Shown here: one piece after another, positions 25,837 through 32,674 of the stretch
How positions within the stretch are numbered: the first letter of the stretch is position 1
Layout: every line of letters begins with the position of its first letter
NCBI GenBank assembly: GCA_028694645.1
Contig: JAQVKM010000005.1
Location: 1-64,000 of the forward strand
Length of the DNA: 64,000 bases
Direction: 5' to 3'
From: Bacilli bacterium
GTDB lineage: Bacteria; Bacillota_I; Bacilli_A; RF39; UBA660
Program-made: the position numbers and the translations under genes
The notes under the pieces: generated by a model
Told to the model about the DNA's origin: nothing
The model's input: only the letters and a program-made list of their open reading frames with translations
Database searches by the model: none

Positions 25837-27603
25837 TTATTTATCATAATTTTGTAAAAAAGCTATTAAATTATCAGCTACTTTTTCAGGTAATATTGTA
25901 ATAAGTTCATCTTTAGTTAATTCTTTTAATTTATTTAATGTTTTATATTTTTTTAGTAATTCTTTTTTTCTAACATTACCTATTCCTTCAATATTATCTA
26001 AGAAACTTTCTAATGTTCCTTTTGATCTTAATTGTTTATGATAATTAATTGTAAAATTATGCACCTCATCTTGCATTCTTTCTAAGTAATAAAATAAGTT
26101 ACTTTTTTTATCTATTTTAATTTCTTCTATAGGTGTAAAAGCTAATAAGGAGCTAGTAACGTGTTTATCGTTTTTTCTAAGTCCGACAACCATTATATCT
26201 AAATTTAAACTTTCAATTATTTCTCTAGCTATATTTATTTGTCCTATTCCACCATCTACAATTATTAAATCTGGTTTTTCTAAATTATCCTTTATAATTC
26301 TAAAATATCTTCTATAAATAACTTCTCTCATCATATTATATTCATCTACAGAATCAATACTTAATTTAAATTTTCGATAATCATTCTTACTTGGAATTCC
26401 GTTTTTAAATACAACCATTCCGGATACATTAAATGTTCCAAACAAATGAGAATTATCAAATATTTCAATGCGATCTAGTTTATTTAGTTTTAATATTTTC
26501 ATTAATTCCTCATTGGCATTAATTGTTCTATTCTCATCTTTTGTTATTAATTCTATTTCGTTATTTAGTGATACCTTAGCATTATTATTAGCCATATCAA
26601 TTATTTTCTTTTTAACTCCCTTTATTGGAGCTAAAACCTTAATTTTAAAATAATCTGATAATAATTTTTCATCTATTATATTTGGGACCAGTATTTCTTT
26701 AGGTAAAATAAAGTTTCTTTCATAAAAATGAACAATATATCTTGTTAACTCATCTTCTACTTCATCAATTAATGGAATTATTTTAGAGTGTCTTTCAACT
26801 ATTTTACCACCTCTAATAAAAAATATTTGAATTGATAAATATCCTTTATTTATATAATAACCAAATATATCTCTATCAATTAAATCATTTATTTCAACTT
26901 TTTGTTTTATCAAAGTTATTTTTATATAATCTAATAAATCTTTTAACTCTTTAGCTTTTTCATAATTCATTTTTTCAGCTTCTATATTCATTTCATTTAT
27001 TATTTTATTTGTTACTAAATCATGATCTCCTTTTAAAAATCTTATTATTTCATTTTCCATTTGTTTTATAATATCATTATCTATATCAATAGCACAGTAT
27101 CCTAAACATTGACCTATGTGATAATATAAACATGGTTTTTTTTCATATGTCTTACATTTTCTTAGGGGATACATTCTATTTAATAAATTAACGGTATTTC
27201 TAGCTGCTGTAACATTTGGATATGGTCCATACATCCTATTTTGATTTTTTCTTTTATTTAAAGTTCTAACAACTAATAAACGTGGTACTTTTTCATTTGT
27301 TAATTCAATATATGGATAAGTTTTGTCATCTCTAAGTAAGATATTGTATTTAGGGTCATGTTTTTTAATTAAGTTATTTTCTAAAATTAATGATTCTGTT
27401 TCACTTGATACAATAACATATTCAAAATCAGTTATTTCACTAACTAAACGAGCTGTTTTTCCTGTATGTGTTCCTCTAAAATATGAAGACAATCTATTTT
27501 TTAAGTTTTTAGCTTTACCAACATATATTATTTGATTATCAATATTTTTCATTAAATAACATCCAGGCTTATTTGGAACTAATTTAAGTTTTTCTTTTAT
27601 CAT
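25837..27603 (-). CDS. uvrC: UvrABC system protein C (excinuclease)
   Basis: UvrC makes both incisions in nucleotide excision repair. The product is 588 residues from ATG 27603, preferred over an upstream start by GGATGTG spacing. Domains: GIY-YIG nuclease (about 10-95, IIYVGKAKNLKNRL), a Cys cluster CKTYEKKPCLYYHIGQCLGYC, the UVR UvrB-binding motif near 200, an RNase H-like nuclease with IEIFDNSHLFG and IIVDGGIGQ, and C-terminal helix-hairpin-helix (IEGIGNVRKK). uvrA and uvrB are not here. TATAAT lies 5 nt before the ribosome binding site; no SOS box is obvious. Confidence 0.96.
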   Translation of the reverse strand: MIKEKLKLVPNKPGCYLMKNIDNQIIYVGKAKNLKNRLSSYFRGTHTGKTARLVSEITDFEYVIVSSETESLILENNLIKKHDPKYNILLRDDKTYPYIELTNEKVPRLLVVRTLNKRKNQNRMYGPYPNVTAARNTVNLLNRMYPLRKCKTYEKKPCLYYHIGQCLGYCAIDIDNDIIKQMENEIIRFLKGDHDLVTNKIINEMNIEAEKMNYEKAKELKDLLDYIKITLIKQKVEINDLIDRDIFGYYINKGYLSIQIFFIRGGKIVERHSKIIPLIDEVEDELTRYIVHFYERNFILPKEILVPNIIDEKLLSDYFKIKVLAPIKGVKKKIIDMANNNAKVSLNNEIELITKDENRTINANEELMKILKLNKLDRIEIFDNSHLFGTFNVSGMVVFKNGIPSKNDYRKFKLSIDSVDEYNMMREVIYRRYFRIIKDNLEKPDLIIVDGGIGQINIAREIIESLNLDIMVVGLRKNDKHVTSSLLAFTPIEEIKIDKKSNLFYYLERMQDEVHNFTINYHKQLRSKGTLESFLDNIEGIGNVRKKELLKKYKTLNKLKELTKDELITILPEKVADNLIAFLQNYDK

Positions 27604-27630
27604 GATTATCACATCCAATAATATTATATC

Positions 27631-27660
27631 AAAAAAAGAACTAAATGTTTAGTTCTTTAA
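27631..27660 (-). terminator. Terminator of the CYTH-like gene, upstream of uvrC
   Basis: AAAGAACTAAA and TTTAGTTCTTT form a stem followed by T7 on the minus strand. The uvrC -10 (TATAAT, 27628-27623) begins right after the T run, so terminator and next promoter are fused. Confidence 0.7.
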
Positions 27661-28199
27661 TTATTAATAAATTCTTCATCATTGATATTTTTTGTTAAGT
27701 TAACCCATTCTATTTTATATTTACTATATAATTCATTAAAAAGTTCCATATTGCTTGATTCAATATTTAATTTTTCATATAAATCAAATATTATTTTTTC
27801 TAATTCAGAAGTTGTTTTATCATCTTGTATTCTTATTCTTAGAACATTACCAAATTTTATATTCTCATCTAATGTTATATATAAATTATTATAGATGTAT
27901 TTATGTCTAATTCGATATCTTTTTAAGTCAATCTTAATACCTAATTTATTGAACATATTAATTAAAGTTATATCATATTTAGGAGCTATAAATATATCAT
28001 CATCTATTTCATTTATATTTTCAGCTTTTAAATTCATTTTAATATATTTGTTTGTTCTAATAATTCTAAATTCTCTTTCCGTATGATAAAAATAAATTAT
28101 TTGTTTTTCTACTTCTTTTTTGCTACAATTTTGATCAAAAAAACTAATTAATTCAATTAATTTTTCTTGATTAACAAAAGTTCTTTTTTCAAGTCTCAT
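27657..28199 (-). CDS. Possible CYTH-fold (triphosphate tunnel) protein
   Basis: The 180-residue product begins RLEKRTFVNQEKLIELI and later has REFRIIRTNKYIKMNLK and RLRI-type strand patterns (KRYRIRHKYI, NVLRIRIQDD) with a closing ELEKIIFDLYEKLNI helix. Alternating Arg/Lys/Glu beta strands and the order of segments resemble CYTH enzymes (CyaB, thiamine triphosphatase, PPK-associated). The canonical ExExK is not exact (LEKR), so this is a tentative call. TAGGAG precedes the ATG. Transcribed upstream of uvrC but separated by a terminator. Confidence 0.5.
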   Translation of the reverse strand: MRLEKRTFVNQEKLIELISFFDQNCSKKEVEKQIIYFYHTEREFRIIRTNKYIKMNLKAENINEIDDDIFIAPKYDITLINMFNKLGIKIDLKRYRIRHKYIYNNLYITLDENIKFGNVLRIRIQDDKTTSELEKIIFDLYEKLNIESSNMELFNELYSKYKIEWVNLTKNINDEEFINN

Positions 28200-28283
28200 A
28201 TAGTCAACTCCTATTCTTATATTTATTATAACTCATAATTGATTAAAAATAAATAATAAGATATAATTTATTTGGTGATAAAC

Positions 28284-28868
28284 ATGATGTCTATTGAAAA
28301 TAATATAAATAATGAAATAATTATTAATAAATCTCGATTTATTTGTGAAATATTAAAAGTTAATAAAAATGAAGATATTAATGATGTTTTAAATGAAATA
28401 AAAAATAAGTATAAAGATGCAACACATTATTGTTATGCTTATATACTTGAAAGTAAGGTAAAATTTAGTGATGATAATGAACCATCTAATACAGCTGGCT
28501 TACCCATTTTAAATGTACTTAATCAAAAAAAATTATTTAATGTTATATGTATTGTTATAAGATATTATGGCGGAATAAAATTAGGTGCCGGTGGATTAGT
28601 AAGAGCATATACAAAAGCCGTGACTAGTGCATTAGATAAAACTAAATTAATTGAAATAAAAAAAGGAAAAATAATTCAAATAATATTTAAATATGATGAA
28701 ATAAAAAAAATAGAATATATTTTAAAAGATATTGTTATTATTGATAAAATATATGATGATAATATTATATTTGAATTTATTTTATCTGATGATAATTTTG
28801 AATTAATTATCAATAATCTTACAAACAAAATAATAAATTACAAAATATTAAAAGAAATTTATGTTTAA
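28284..28868 (+). CDS. YigZ/IMPACT family protein
   Basis: The 194-residue product (from the ATG at 28284, preceded by TTGGTGATAAAC; an in-frame TTG 12 nt upstream is less likely) has the UPF0029 N-terminal domain. It shows KSRFICEI, the HYCYAYIL strand, KFSDDNEPSNTAGLPIL and CIVIRYYGGIKLGAGGLVRAY, the YigZ signature. A C-terminal ferredoxin-like domain follows from about 130. The family is linked to translation regulation (IMPACT), but the bacterial role is not established. TATAAT lies 5 nt before the ribosome binding site. Confidence 0.93.
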   Translation: MMSIENNINNEIIINKSRFICEILKVNKNEDINDVLNEIKNKYKDATHYCYAYILESKVKFSDDNEPSNTAGLPILNVLNQKKLFNVICIVIRYYGGIKLGAGGLVRAYTKAVTSALDKTKLIEIKKGKIIQIIFKYDEIKKIEYILKDIVIIDKIYDDNIIFEFILSDDNFELIINNLTNKIINYKILKEIYV

Positions 28869-28871
28869 GAA

Positions 28872-28900
28872 TATACACAAATTTCTTTTTATGATATAAT
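28872..28900 (+). promoter_or_regulatory. tRNA-Lys promoter
   Basis: TATACA (28872-28877), a 17-nt spacer and TATAAT (28895-28900), 16 nt before the mature tRNA 5' end. Confidence 0.65.
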
Positions 28901-28916
28901 TAATTACGTGATACAT

Positions 28917-28992
28917 GTCTCCTTAGCTCAGTTGGTAGAGCAACTGACTCTTAATCAGTGGGTCGTGGGTTCGAATCCCCCAGGGGACACCA
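28917..28992 (+). tRNA. tRNA-Lys (CTT)
   Basis: A 76-nt cloverleaf with CCA encoded. Acceptor GTCTCCT/AGGGGAC, D arm TAGCTCAGTTGGTAGAGC, anticodon stem ACTGA/TCAGT with loop CTCTTAA (anticodon CTT, codon AAG), TPsiC GTGGGTTCGAATCCCCC. It is followed by its own terminator. Confidence 0.94.
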
Positions 28993-29005
28993 AATTGAAT
29001 TTAAA

Positions 29006-29029
29006 GCAACTATAATAAGTTGTTTTTTT
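29006..29029 (+). terminator. tRNA-Lys terminator
   Basis: CAACT-ATAATA-AGTTG followed by T7, 14 nt after the encoded CCA. Confidence 0.75.
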
Positions 29030-29075
29030 ATTTTATTCTTATGATATAATATAATTATATTTTAGGAGTGATATT

Positions 29076-29696
29076 ATGAAAGCAATAACAATACTTGATA
29101 ATGAGCCATATTTAAGACAAATATCATCAATTGTTTCTTCAAATGATACAAATTTATTAAATAACATATCATTATTAGAAGAATTCTGTGTTAAAAATGA
29201 AGTTATGGCAATGGCTGCTATACAGCTTGGTATACCAAAAAGAATCATTTATTTAAAAAATACTAATATTGATATAATAAATAAAAAACAAACAAATGAG
29301 GCAAATGAAGAAGAAAACAATTATAATGAATCAAGGATATTAATTAATCCTGTTATTCTTTCAAGAGAAGGTTTAACTGAGTATTGGGAAGCTTGTGCCA
29401 GTTGTCTAGATAATATTGGATTAGTACAAAGACCATATAAAATTAAAATTGAATATTATGATATTAATTTCAATAAAAAAATAGATATATTTAAAGGGTT
29501 TGAATCTACTGTTTTATCTCATGAAATCGACCATCTAGATGGGATTTTACATATTGATATAGCTAAAGAATTATATTTAATGCCTGTTGAAGAAAGAAAA
29601 ATATTTAGGCAAACTCATAATTATAATATATTAGCTAAAACTGGTAAATACGAAAATTTAATAAATAATAATAAAAAGTATGTTATTAGTAAATAA
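29076..29696 (+). CDS. def: Peptide deformylase
   Basis: This metalloenzyme removes the formyl group from nascent N-terminal fMet. The product is 206 residues. The three family motifs are recognisable but divergent: AMAAIQLGIP (usual GxGLAAxQ), EACASCLDN (usual EGCLS; supplies the metal Cys) and SHEIDHLDG (HExxH with metal histidines). An insertion of about 15 acidic residues (NKKQTNEANEEEN) separates motifs 1 and 2. TAGGAGTG precedes the ATG. Single-gene unit with terminator. Whether another canonical Def exists elsewhere cannot be seen. Confidence 0.9.
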   Translation: MKAITILDNEPYLRQISSIVSSNDTNLLNNISLLEEFCVKNEVMAMAAIQLGIPKRIIYLKNTNIDIINKKQTNEANEEENNYNESRILINPVILSREGLTEYWEACASCLDNIGLVQRPYKIKIEYYDINFNKKIDIFKGFESTVLSHEIDHLDGILHIDIAKELYLMPVEERKIFRQTHNYNILAKTGKYENLINNNKKYVISK

Positions 29697-29698
29697 TA

Positions 29699-29731
29699 AA
29701 ATAAAACAACATAATAAGTTGTTTTATTTTT
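29699..29731 (+). terminator. def terminator
   Basis: AATAAAACAAC and GTTGTTTTATT form an 11-bp stem followed by T, starting within 3 nt of the def stop codon. Confidence 0.8.
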
Positions 29732-29794
29732 AATTATTATTTAAAATAAAAATAATATTTGATATAATAGATATTAGTATAAGAAGGTGTTAAA

Positions 29795-30418
29795 ATGCAT
29801 AATTTATTTATTGTAATTGACTTTTTAAGTTTTATTTTAATATATTTTGTTTGTTTTTTTCCTAGATGGAATTTAAATAAGCTAAATCTTTTTTTAAAAA
29901 CAGCATTATATATTTATTTTATTTTTGTTATTTATTTTACGTTAATGCCATTATTTTTACCTATTCCTTTTATTAATACAAATTATACTTATTGGAATTT
30001 AAATTTAATTCCCTTTTATGATATAAAACTACATCATGATAATGCAATAAGAGAATTAATTTTGAATATTATAATGTTGATTCCATTTGGTATATTAGTT
30101 CCTATTATTTACAAAAAGAAATTTTTTAAAATTGTTACCTATTCATTTTTGATAAGTTTCATTATTGAATTTTTACAATTAATTTCAGTTAGAAAAATAA
30201 ATAGTTGCGATGTTACAGATTTGATATCTAATACTTTAGGAGGTATTATTGGTTATTTTATATATTTACTATTTAAAAAATATATACTAATTTTATTTAA
30301 TAAATTTAATATTCAAAACAAAGATAACTATAATAAAATTAATATTATAAAGATAATAATTTTATTATTAATTTTATTACAGCTAATTATTAGATCAATT
30401 ATATATTTATACATATAA
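29795..30418 (+). CDS. VanZ-family membrane protein
   Basis: The 207-residue product has five to six hydrophobic helices and the VanZ pattern: YWNLNLIPFYD near residue 70, RELILNIIMLIPFGIL near 90, and SFIIEFLQLISVRKINSCDVTDLISNTLGGIIGY near 130-165, with the Glu and Asp typical of the family. VanZ proteins can raise tolerance to lipoglycopeptides, but most family members have unknown roles. AAGGTG precedes the ATG. It is solitary and convergent with cotE through a shared terminator. Confidence 0.9.
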   Translation: MHNLFIVIDFLSFILIYFVCFFPRWNLNKLNLFLKTALYIYFIFVIYFTLMPLFLPIPFINTNYTYWNLNLIPFYDIKLHHDNAIRELILNIIMLIPFGILVPIIYKKKFFKIVTYSFLISFIIEFLQLISVRKINSCDVTDLISNTLGGIIGYFIYLLFKKYILILFNKFNIQNKDNYNKINIIKIIILLLILLQLIIRSIIYLYI

Positions 30419-30440
30419 AAAGAAACATTTGTTTCTTTTA
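30418..30440. terminator. Bidirectional terminator
   Basis: AAAAGAAAC-ATTT-GTTTCTTTT, between the VanZ-family gene and the convergent cotE. Confidence 0.8.
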
Positions 30441-30452
30441 AAATTGTTCAAA

Positions 30453-30986
30453 TTATTTTTCTATATAATTTTCATTTATATCATCTATATCTTTTAATTC
30501 TTCTTCATCCAATTCATCATCAACATCTTCCCAAGGTTCTTCTTCTTCTTCAATTGAAATTTTCATTTTAGTTTCACCAACTATTTCTACTCCTAATTCT
30601 TTTTCAATATCGAAATTTATGTTCCCGTCTTTATCAATATTAACTTGAGTACAGTTTGGTTGTTTTAAAGTTCTAACTATTATTTCAGTATCACTAGACA
30701 AATCAGCATTTTCTTTGATTTTTACATTAAATAGGTCGTTATAGTCTATTTTTTTATTAACTACTGTTGTTTTAGAATCATTTTCATATGAATACCATAT
30801 ATTTACATCATATGACCCATCAACACCTATTTTTTCTTTTGATTTATATCCTTTAAATTTATGATTTATCACCCAACATCCTAGAACCGTTGTAGGTATA
30901 TTTTCTGTGGTAATTACATAACTATTTTTAAAATATTTTTTACCTTTACCTATAACTGCTTTGGTTACAATTTCTTTAAAAGCCAC
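30453..30986 (-). CDS. cotE: Outer spore coat morphogenetic protein CotE
   Basis: CotE builds the outer coat layer around the developing spore in the mother cell. The product is 177 residues (B. subtilis CotE is 181). Conserved segments are FKEIVTKAVIGKGKK, VLGCWVINHKFKGYK, YDVNIWYSYENDSKT, VRTLKQPNC and EVVGETKMKI (here VEIVGETKMK), followed by the typical acidic C-terminus (EEEEEPWEDVDDELDEEEL). I choose the GTG at 30986, because AGGGGTG is ideally spaced; an in-frame start 15 nt upstream is possible. cotE follows oapA, but a terminator and a sigma-K-like promoter lie between them. Confidence 0.95.
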   Translation of the reverse strand: MAFKEIVTKAVIGKGKKYFKNSYVITTENIPTTVLGCWVINHKFKGYKSKEKIGVDGSYDVNIWYSYENDSKTTVVNKKIDYNDLFNVKIKENADLSSDTEIIVRTLKQPNCTQVNIDKDGNINFDIEKELGVEIVGETKMKISIEEEEEPWEDVDDELDEEELKDIDDINENYIEK

Positions 30987-31003
30987 TATATCACCCCTCA
31001 CTT

Positions 31004-31031
31004 TAAAATATGCTAAAATAAGGGTTTTGTG
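31004..31031 (-). promoter_or_regulatory. Sigma-K-like promoter of cotE
   Basis: On the minus strand CAC (31031-31029), 16 nt, and CATATTTTA (31012-31004) match the mother-cell sigma-K pattern (-35 mACm, -10 CATAnnnTA). The spacer includes ACAAAACCCTTATTTTA, also found in the OLE RNA promoter. B. subtilis cotE has a sigma-K promoter, so the match is biologically expected. The predicted transcript would begin almost at the ribosome binding site. Confidence 0.55.
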
Positions 31032-31033
31032 AA

Positions 31034-31062
31034 CAAAAAAAGTAGTTTTTTACTACTTTTTA
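31034..31062 (-). terminator. oapA terminator
   Basis: AAAGTAGT-AAAAA-ACTACTTT followed by T on the minus strand; the 5' arm overlaps the oapA stop codon. It separates oapA from cotE. Confidence 0.75.
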
Positions 31063-31637
31063 ATTTTATAAAAATGAGATATAATTTTAGCAAATTCATA
31101 TAAAATATAATTGCTTTTGTTTACAGCAAAACTTTTTCCCAAAGCTTTACCACCTATTGTTAAAGATGAAACTAATGCTGTTACAGTTAAAATAACTATA
31201 AATTTATTTAAATCTAAATTTTGTGCTAAATCAACTGCAATAATAGACGCGGCCGTACCAGATATAATTCCACATATGTCTCCAACAACATCATTACAAA
31301 AAGAAGATACTTTATCCGCATTTTTCTTAAATTTTACAGCTATATCTGCACCTTTTATTTTTCTAGAGTTCATAGAGTGAAAAGGTTTTTCATCAGCAGA
31401 TTGAACCGAAACTCCAATTATATCAAATAATATACCCACTAAAATAAATATTATTAATATTATTATACCAATTACAACATTAACATTAGGTATTATCATT
31501 TCTGATAAAAATGAAAATACAAAAGATATTGCAAATGCTAAAATAATAATTTTAATAATCCATTTTTGATCTACAAATTGTATTTTTTTTCTTTTAAGTT
31601 CTTTGTTTATACTTTTTTTCTCGTCTTTTTTTTTCAT
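31053..31637 (-). CDS. oapA: OLE RNA-associated membrane protein OapA
   Basis: OapA is the membrane protein that binds OLE RNA and anchors it at the membrane. In alkaliphilic bacilli the complex affects tolerance to alcohol, cold and magnesium stress. The product is 194 residues: a basic N-terminus (1-25), helices at about 27-47 and 52-76, a hydrophilic loop with SADEKPFHSMNSRKIKGADIAV, NADKVSSFCNDVVGDICGI, then helices with LTIGGKALGKSFAV near the C-terminus. These blocks are what I recall as diagnostic of OapA, and the ending resembles DUF21/CorC-type membrane domains. GGAGAT precedes the ATG. The OLE RNA gene lies immediately upstream. Confidence 0.88.
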   Translation of the reverse strand: MKKKDEKKSINKELKRKKIQFVDQKWIIKIIILAFAISFVFSFLSEMIIPNVNVVIGIIILIIFILVGILFDIIGVSVQSADEKPFHSMNSRKIKGADIAVKFKKNADKVSSFCNDVVGDICGIISGTAASIIAVDLAQNLDLNKFIVILTVTALVSSLTIGGKALGKSFAVNKSNYILYEFAKIISHFYKIKK

Positions 31638-31645
31638 AATATCTC

Positions 31646-31670
31646 CAAAAAAAAGGAATATTTATTCCTA
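31646..31670 (-). terminator. Terminator between OLE RNA and oapA
   Basis: AGGAAT-AAAT-ATTCCT followed by eight T residues on the minus strand. The T run ends 1 nt before the oapA GGAGAT site, so OLE transcripts would largely end here and oapA would be made from read-through. Confidence 0.7.
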
Positions 31671-32269
31671 ATTATTAATTAAATGGCATTTAAATTGATA
31701 AACTTTACGCCTTAAGGTCAAGTAGGTTTTCCCTCATTTCTACAGTGCGTTACCACACTTGCAGTTCCCTTTTAAAGAAATGAATATATTGTTACCAAAT
31801 ATATGACTTGATTACCACTGAGTACGTACTGCAATCCCAATTTAATTACACCCTAGGAGATTTCCCCACCAACAATTTATTATTAATTCTTTTTTGCAAA
31901 AATGGTTTCAAAAAGCAATAACGATATTAAATTGGCCAAAATAATATTGTCTGTCATTTATCCCATCATTTTCACGCAAGACAAGCTACACTACTCGTAA
32001 GTTTCCCCACATAGTAGGTTTAATCCTAAGTCGTCACAAGTCCATCAACATAAAGTGTATAGGCTTATAACAAGGTTAGGTCTCAGCGAATATTGGGTCA
32101 ATTATCGTATGCCATTACGGTTGCCCAATTATTCATTCATCCAGCACTCACCCCAAACTGGGCGTAAGAAGCAAGCACAAGAAGCTTCACAGATATGCTC
32201 TTGAGTGGTAGTTTAACCCCACCTTCATAATAAATTTAATTGACTAGAATAATGTGCCATCAATTAATT
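31671..32269 (-). ncRNA. ole: OLE RNA (ornate large extremophilic RNA)
   Basis: This is a ~600-nt non-coding segment, visibly richer in G and C than its surroundings and free of plausible reading frames. It lies directly upstream of oapA, the position and size expected of OLE RNA (~610 nt). The ends are complementary: ATTAATT..ATGGCA at 32268-32255 pairs with TGCCAT..AATTAAT at 31688-31674, closing the molecule. Inside are unusual G-rich single-strand-like blocks, GGTGGGGTTAAACTACC (near 32222) and two copies of a (G/T)GTGGGGAAA motif (near 32012 and 31868). It starts about 7 nt after a consensus promoter and ends at a terminator. It lacks RNase P, tmRNA and 6S hallmarks. A covariance-model search with the Rfam OLE model would decide. 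Confidence 0.85.
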
Positions 32270-32275
32270 GTTATA

Positions 32276-32304
32276 AATATACTATAAAATAAGGGTTTTG
32301 TCAA
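32276..32304 (-). promoter_or_regulatory. OLE RNA promoter
   Basis: TTGACA (32304-32299), a 17-nt spacer and TATATT (32281-32276) form a strong sigma-A-type promoter. The predicted start near 32269 coincides with the 5' arm of the closing helix. The 17-nt block ACAAAACCCTTATTTTA is shared with the cotE promoter. Confidence 0.85.
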
Positions 32305-32328
32305 ATTTTTAATAAAAAAAGGAAAACT

Positions 32329-32631
32329 TTATTTCCTTTTAAACCAGTATTTTATTAAATAAATTTCTAATGCAACAAAGCAAATTACTAAACCAATTGC
32401 TAATATATTATAAAATAATCCATCTGTATAATTAGCTAGCACACCAAGTAAAGATGTTGGAATATATTTATTAATCAAATTAGTTATTTCAGTTACATTT
32501 ATATTTTCACTTATAAAATGCATAATTCTAAAAAAAATTTCAGATATTCCTAAAAAATAAACAAAACTTTCAAAATTCTTTTTCCAAATTAAAATAATTA
32601 CTGATAATACTACTATAATAATTAAATCCAT
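32329..32631 (-). CDS. Unrecognised 100-residue membrane protein upstream of OLE RNA
   Basis: The product has about three hydrophobic segments (about 2-15, 22-40 and 72-94) and a basic C-terminal end (KYWFKRK). No family recognised. GAGGTG lies 7 nt before the ATG. It ends 25 nt before the OLE promoter with no clear terminator between, so partial read-through into OLE is possible. Position beside an RNA-membrane complex is suggestive only. Confidence 0.6.
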   Translation of the reverse strand: MDLIIIVVLSVIILIWKKNFESFVYFLGISEIFFRIMHFISENINVTEITNLINKYIPTSLLGVLANYTDGLFYNILAIGLVICFVALEIYLIKYWFKRK

Positions 32632-32674
32632 GTAAACACCTCTATCATATGTATTTAATTATATCAAATATAAT

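Noticed and set aside
27635-27658. SOS box before uvrC
   Set aside because: The GAAC...GTTC halves are 10 nt apart instead of 4 and are part of a terminator stem.
31671-32269. RNase P RNA, tmRNA, 6S RNA or an rRNA fragment
   Set aside because: The conserved RNase P cores, a tRNA-like tmRNA end with tag frame, and rRNA signature blocks were not found; the oapA neighbour and ~600-nt size fit OLE RNA.
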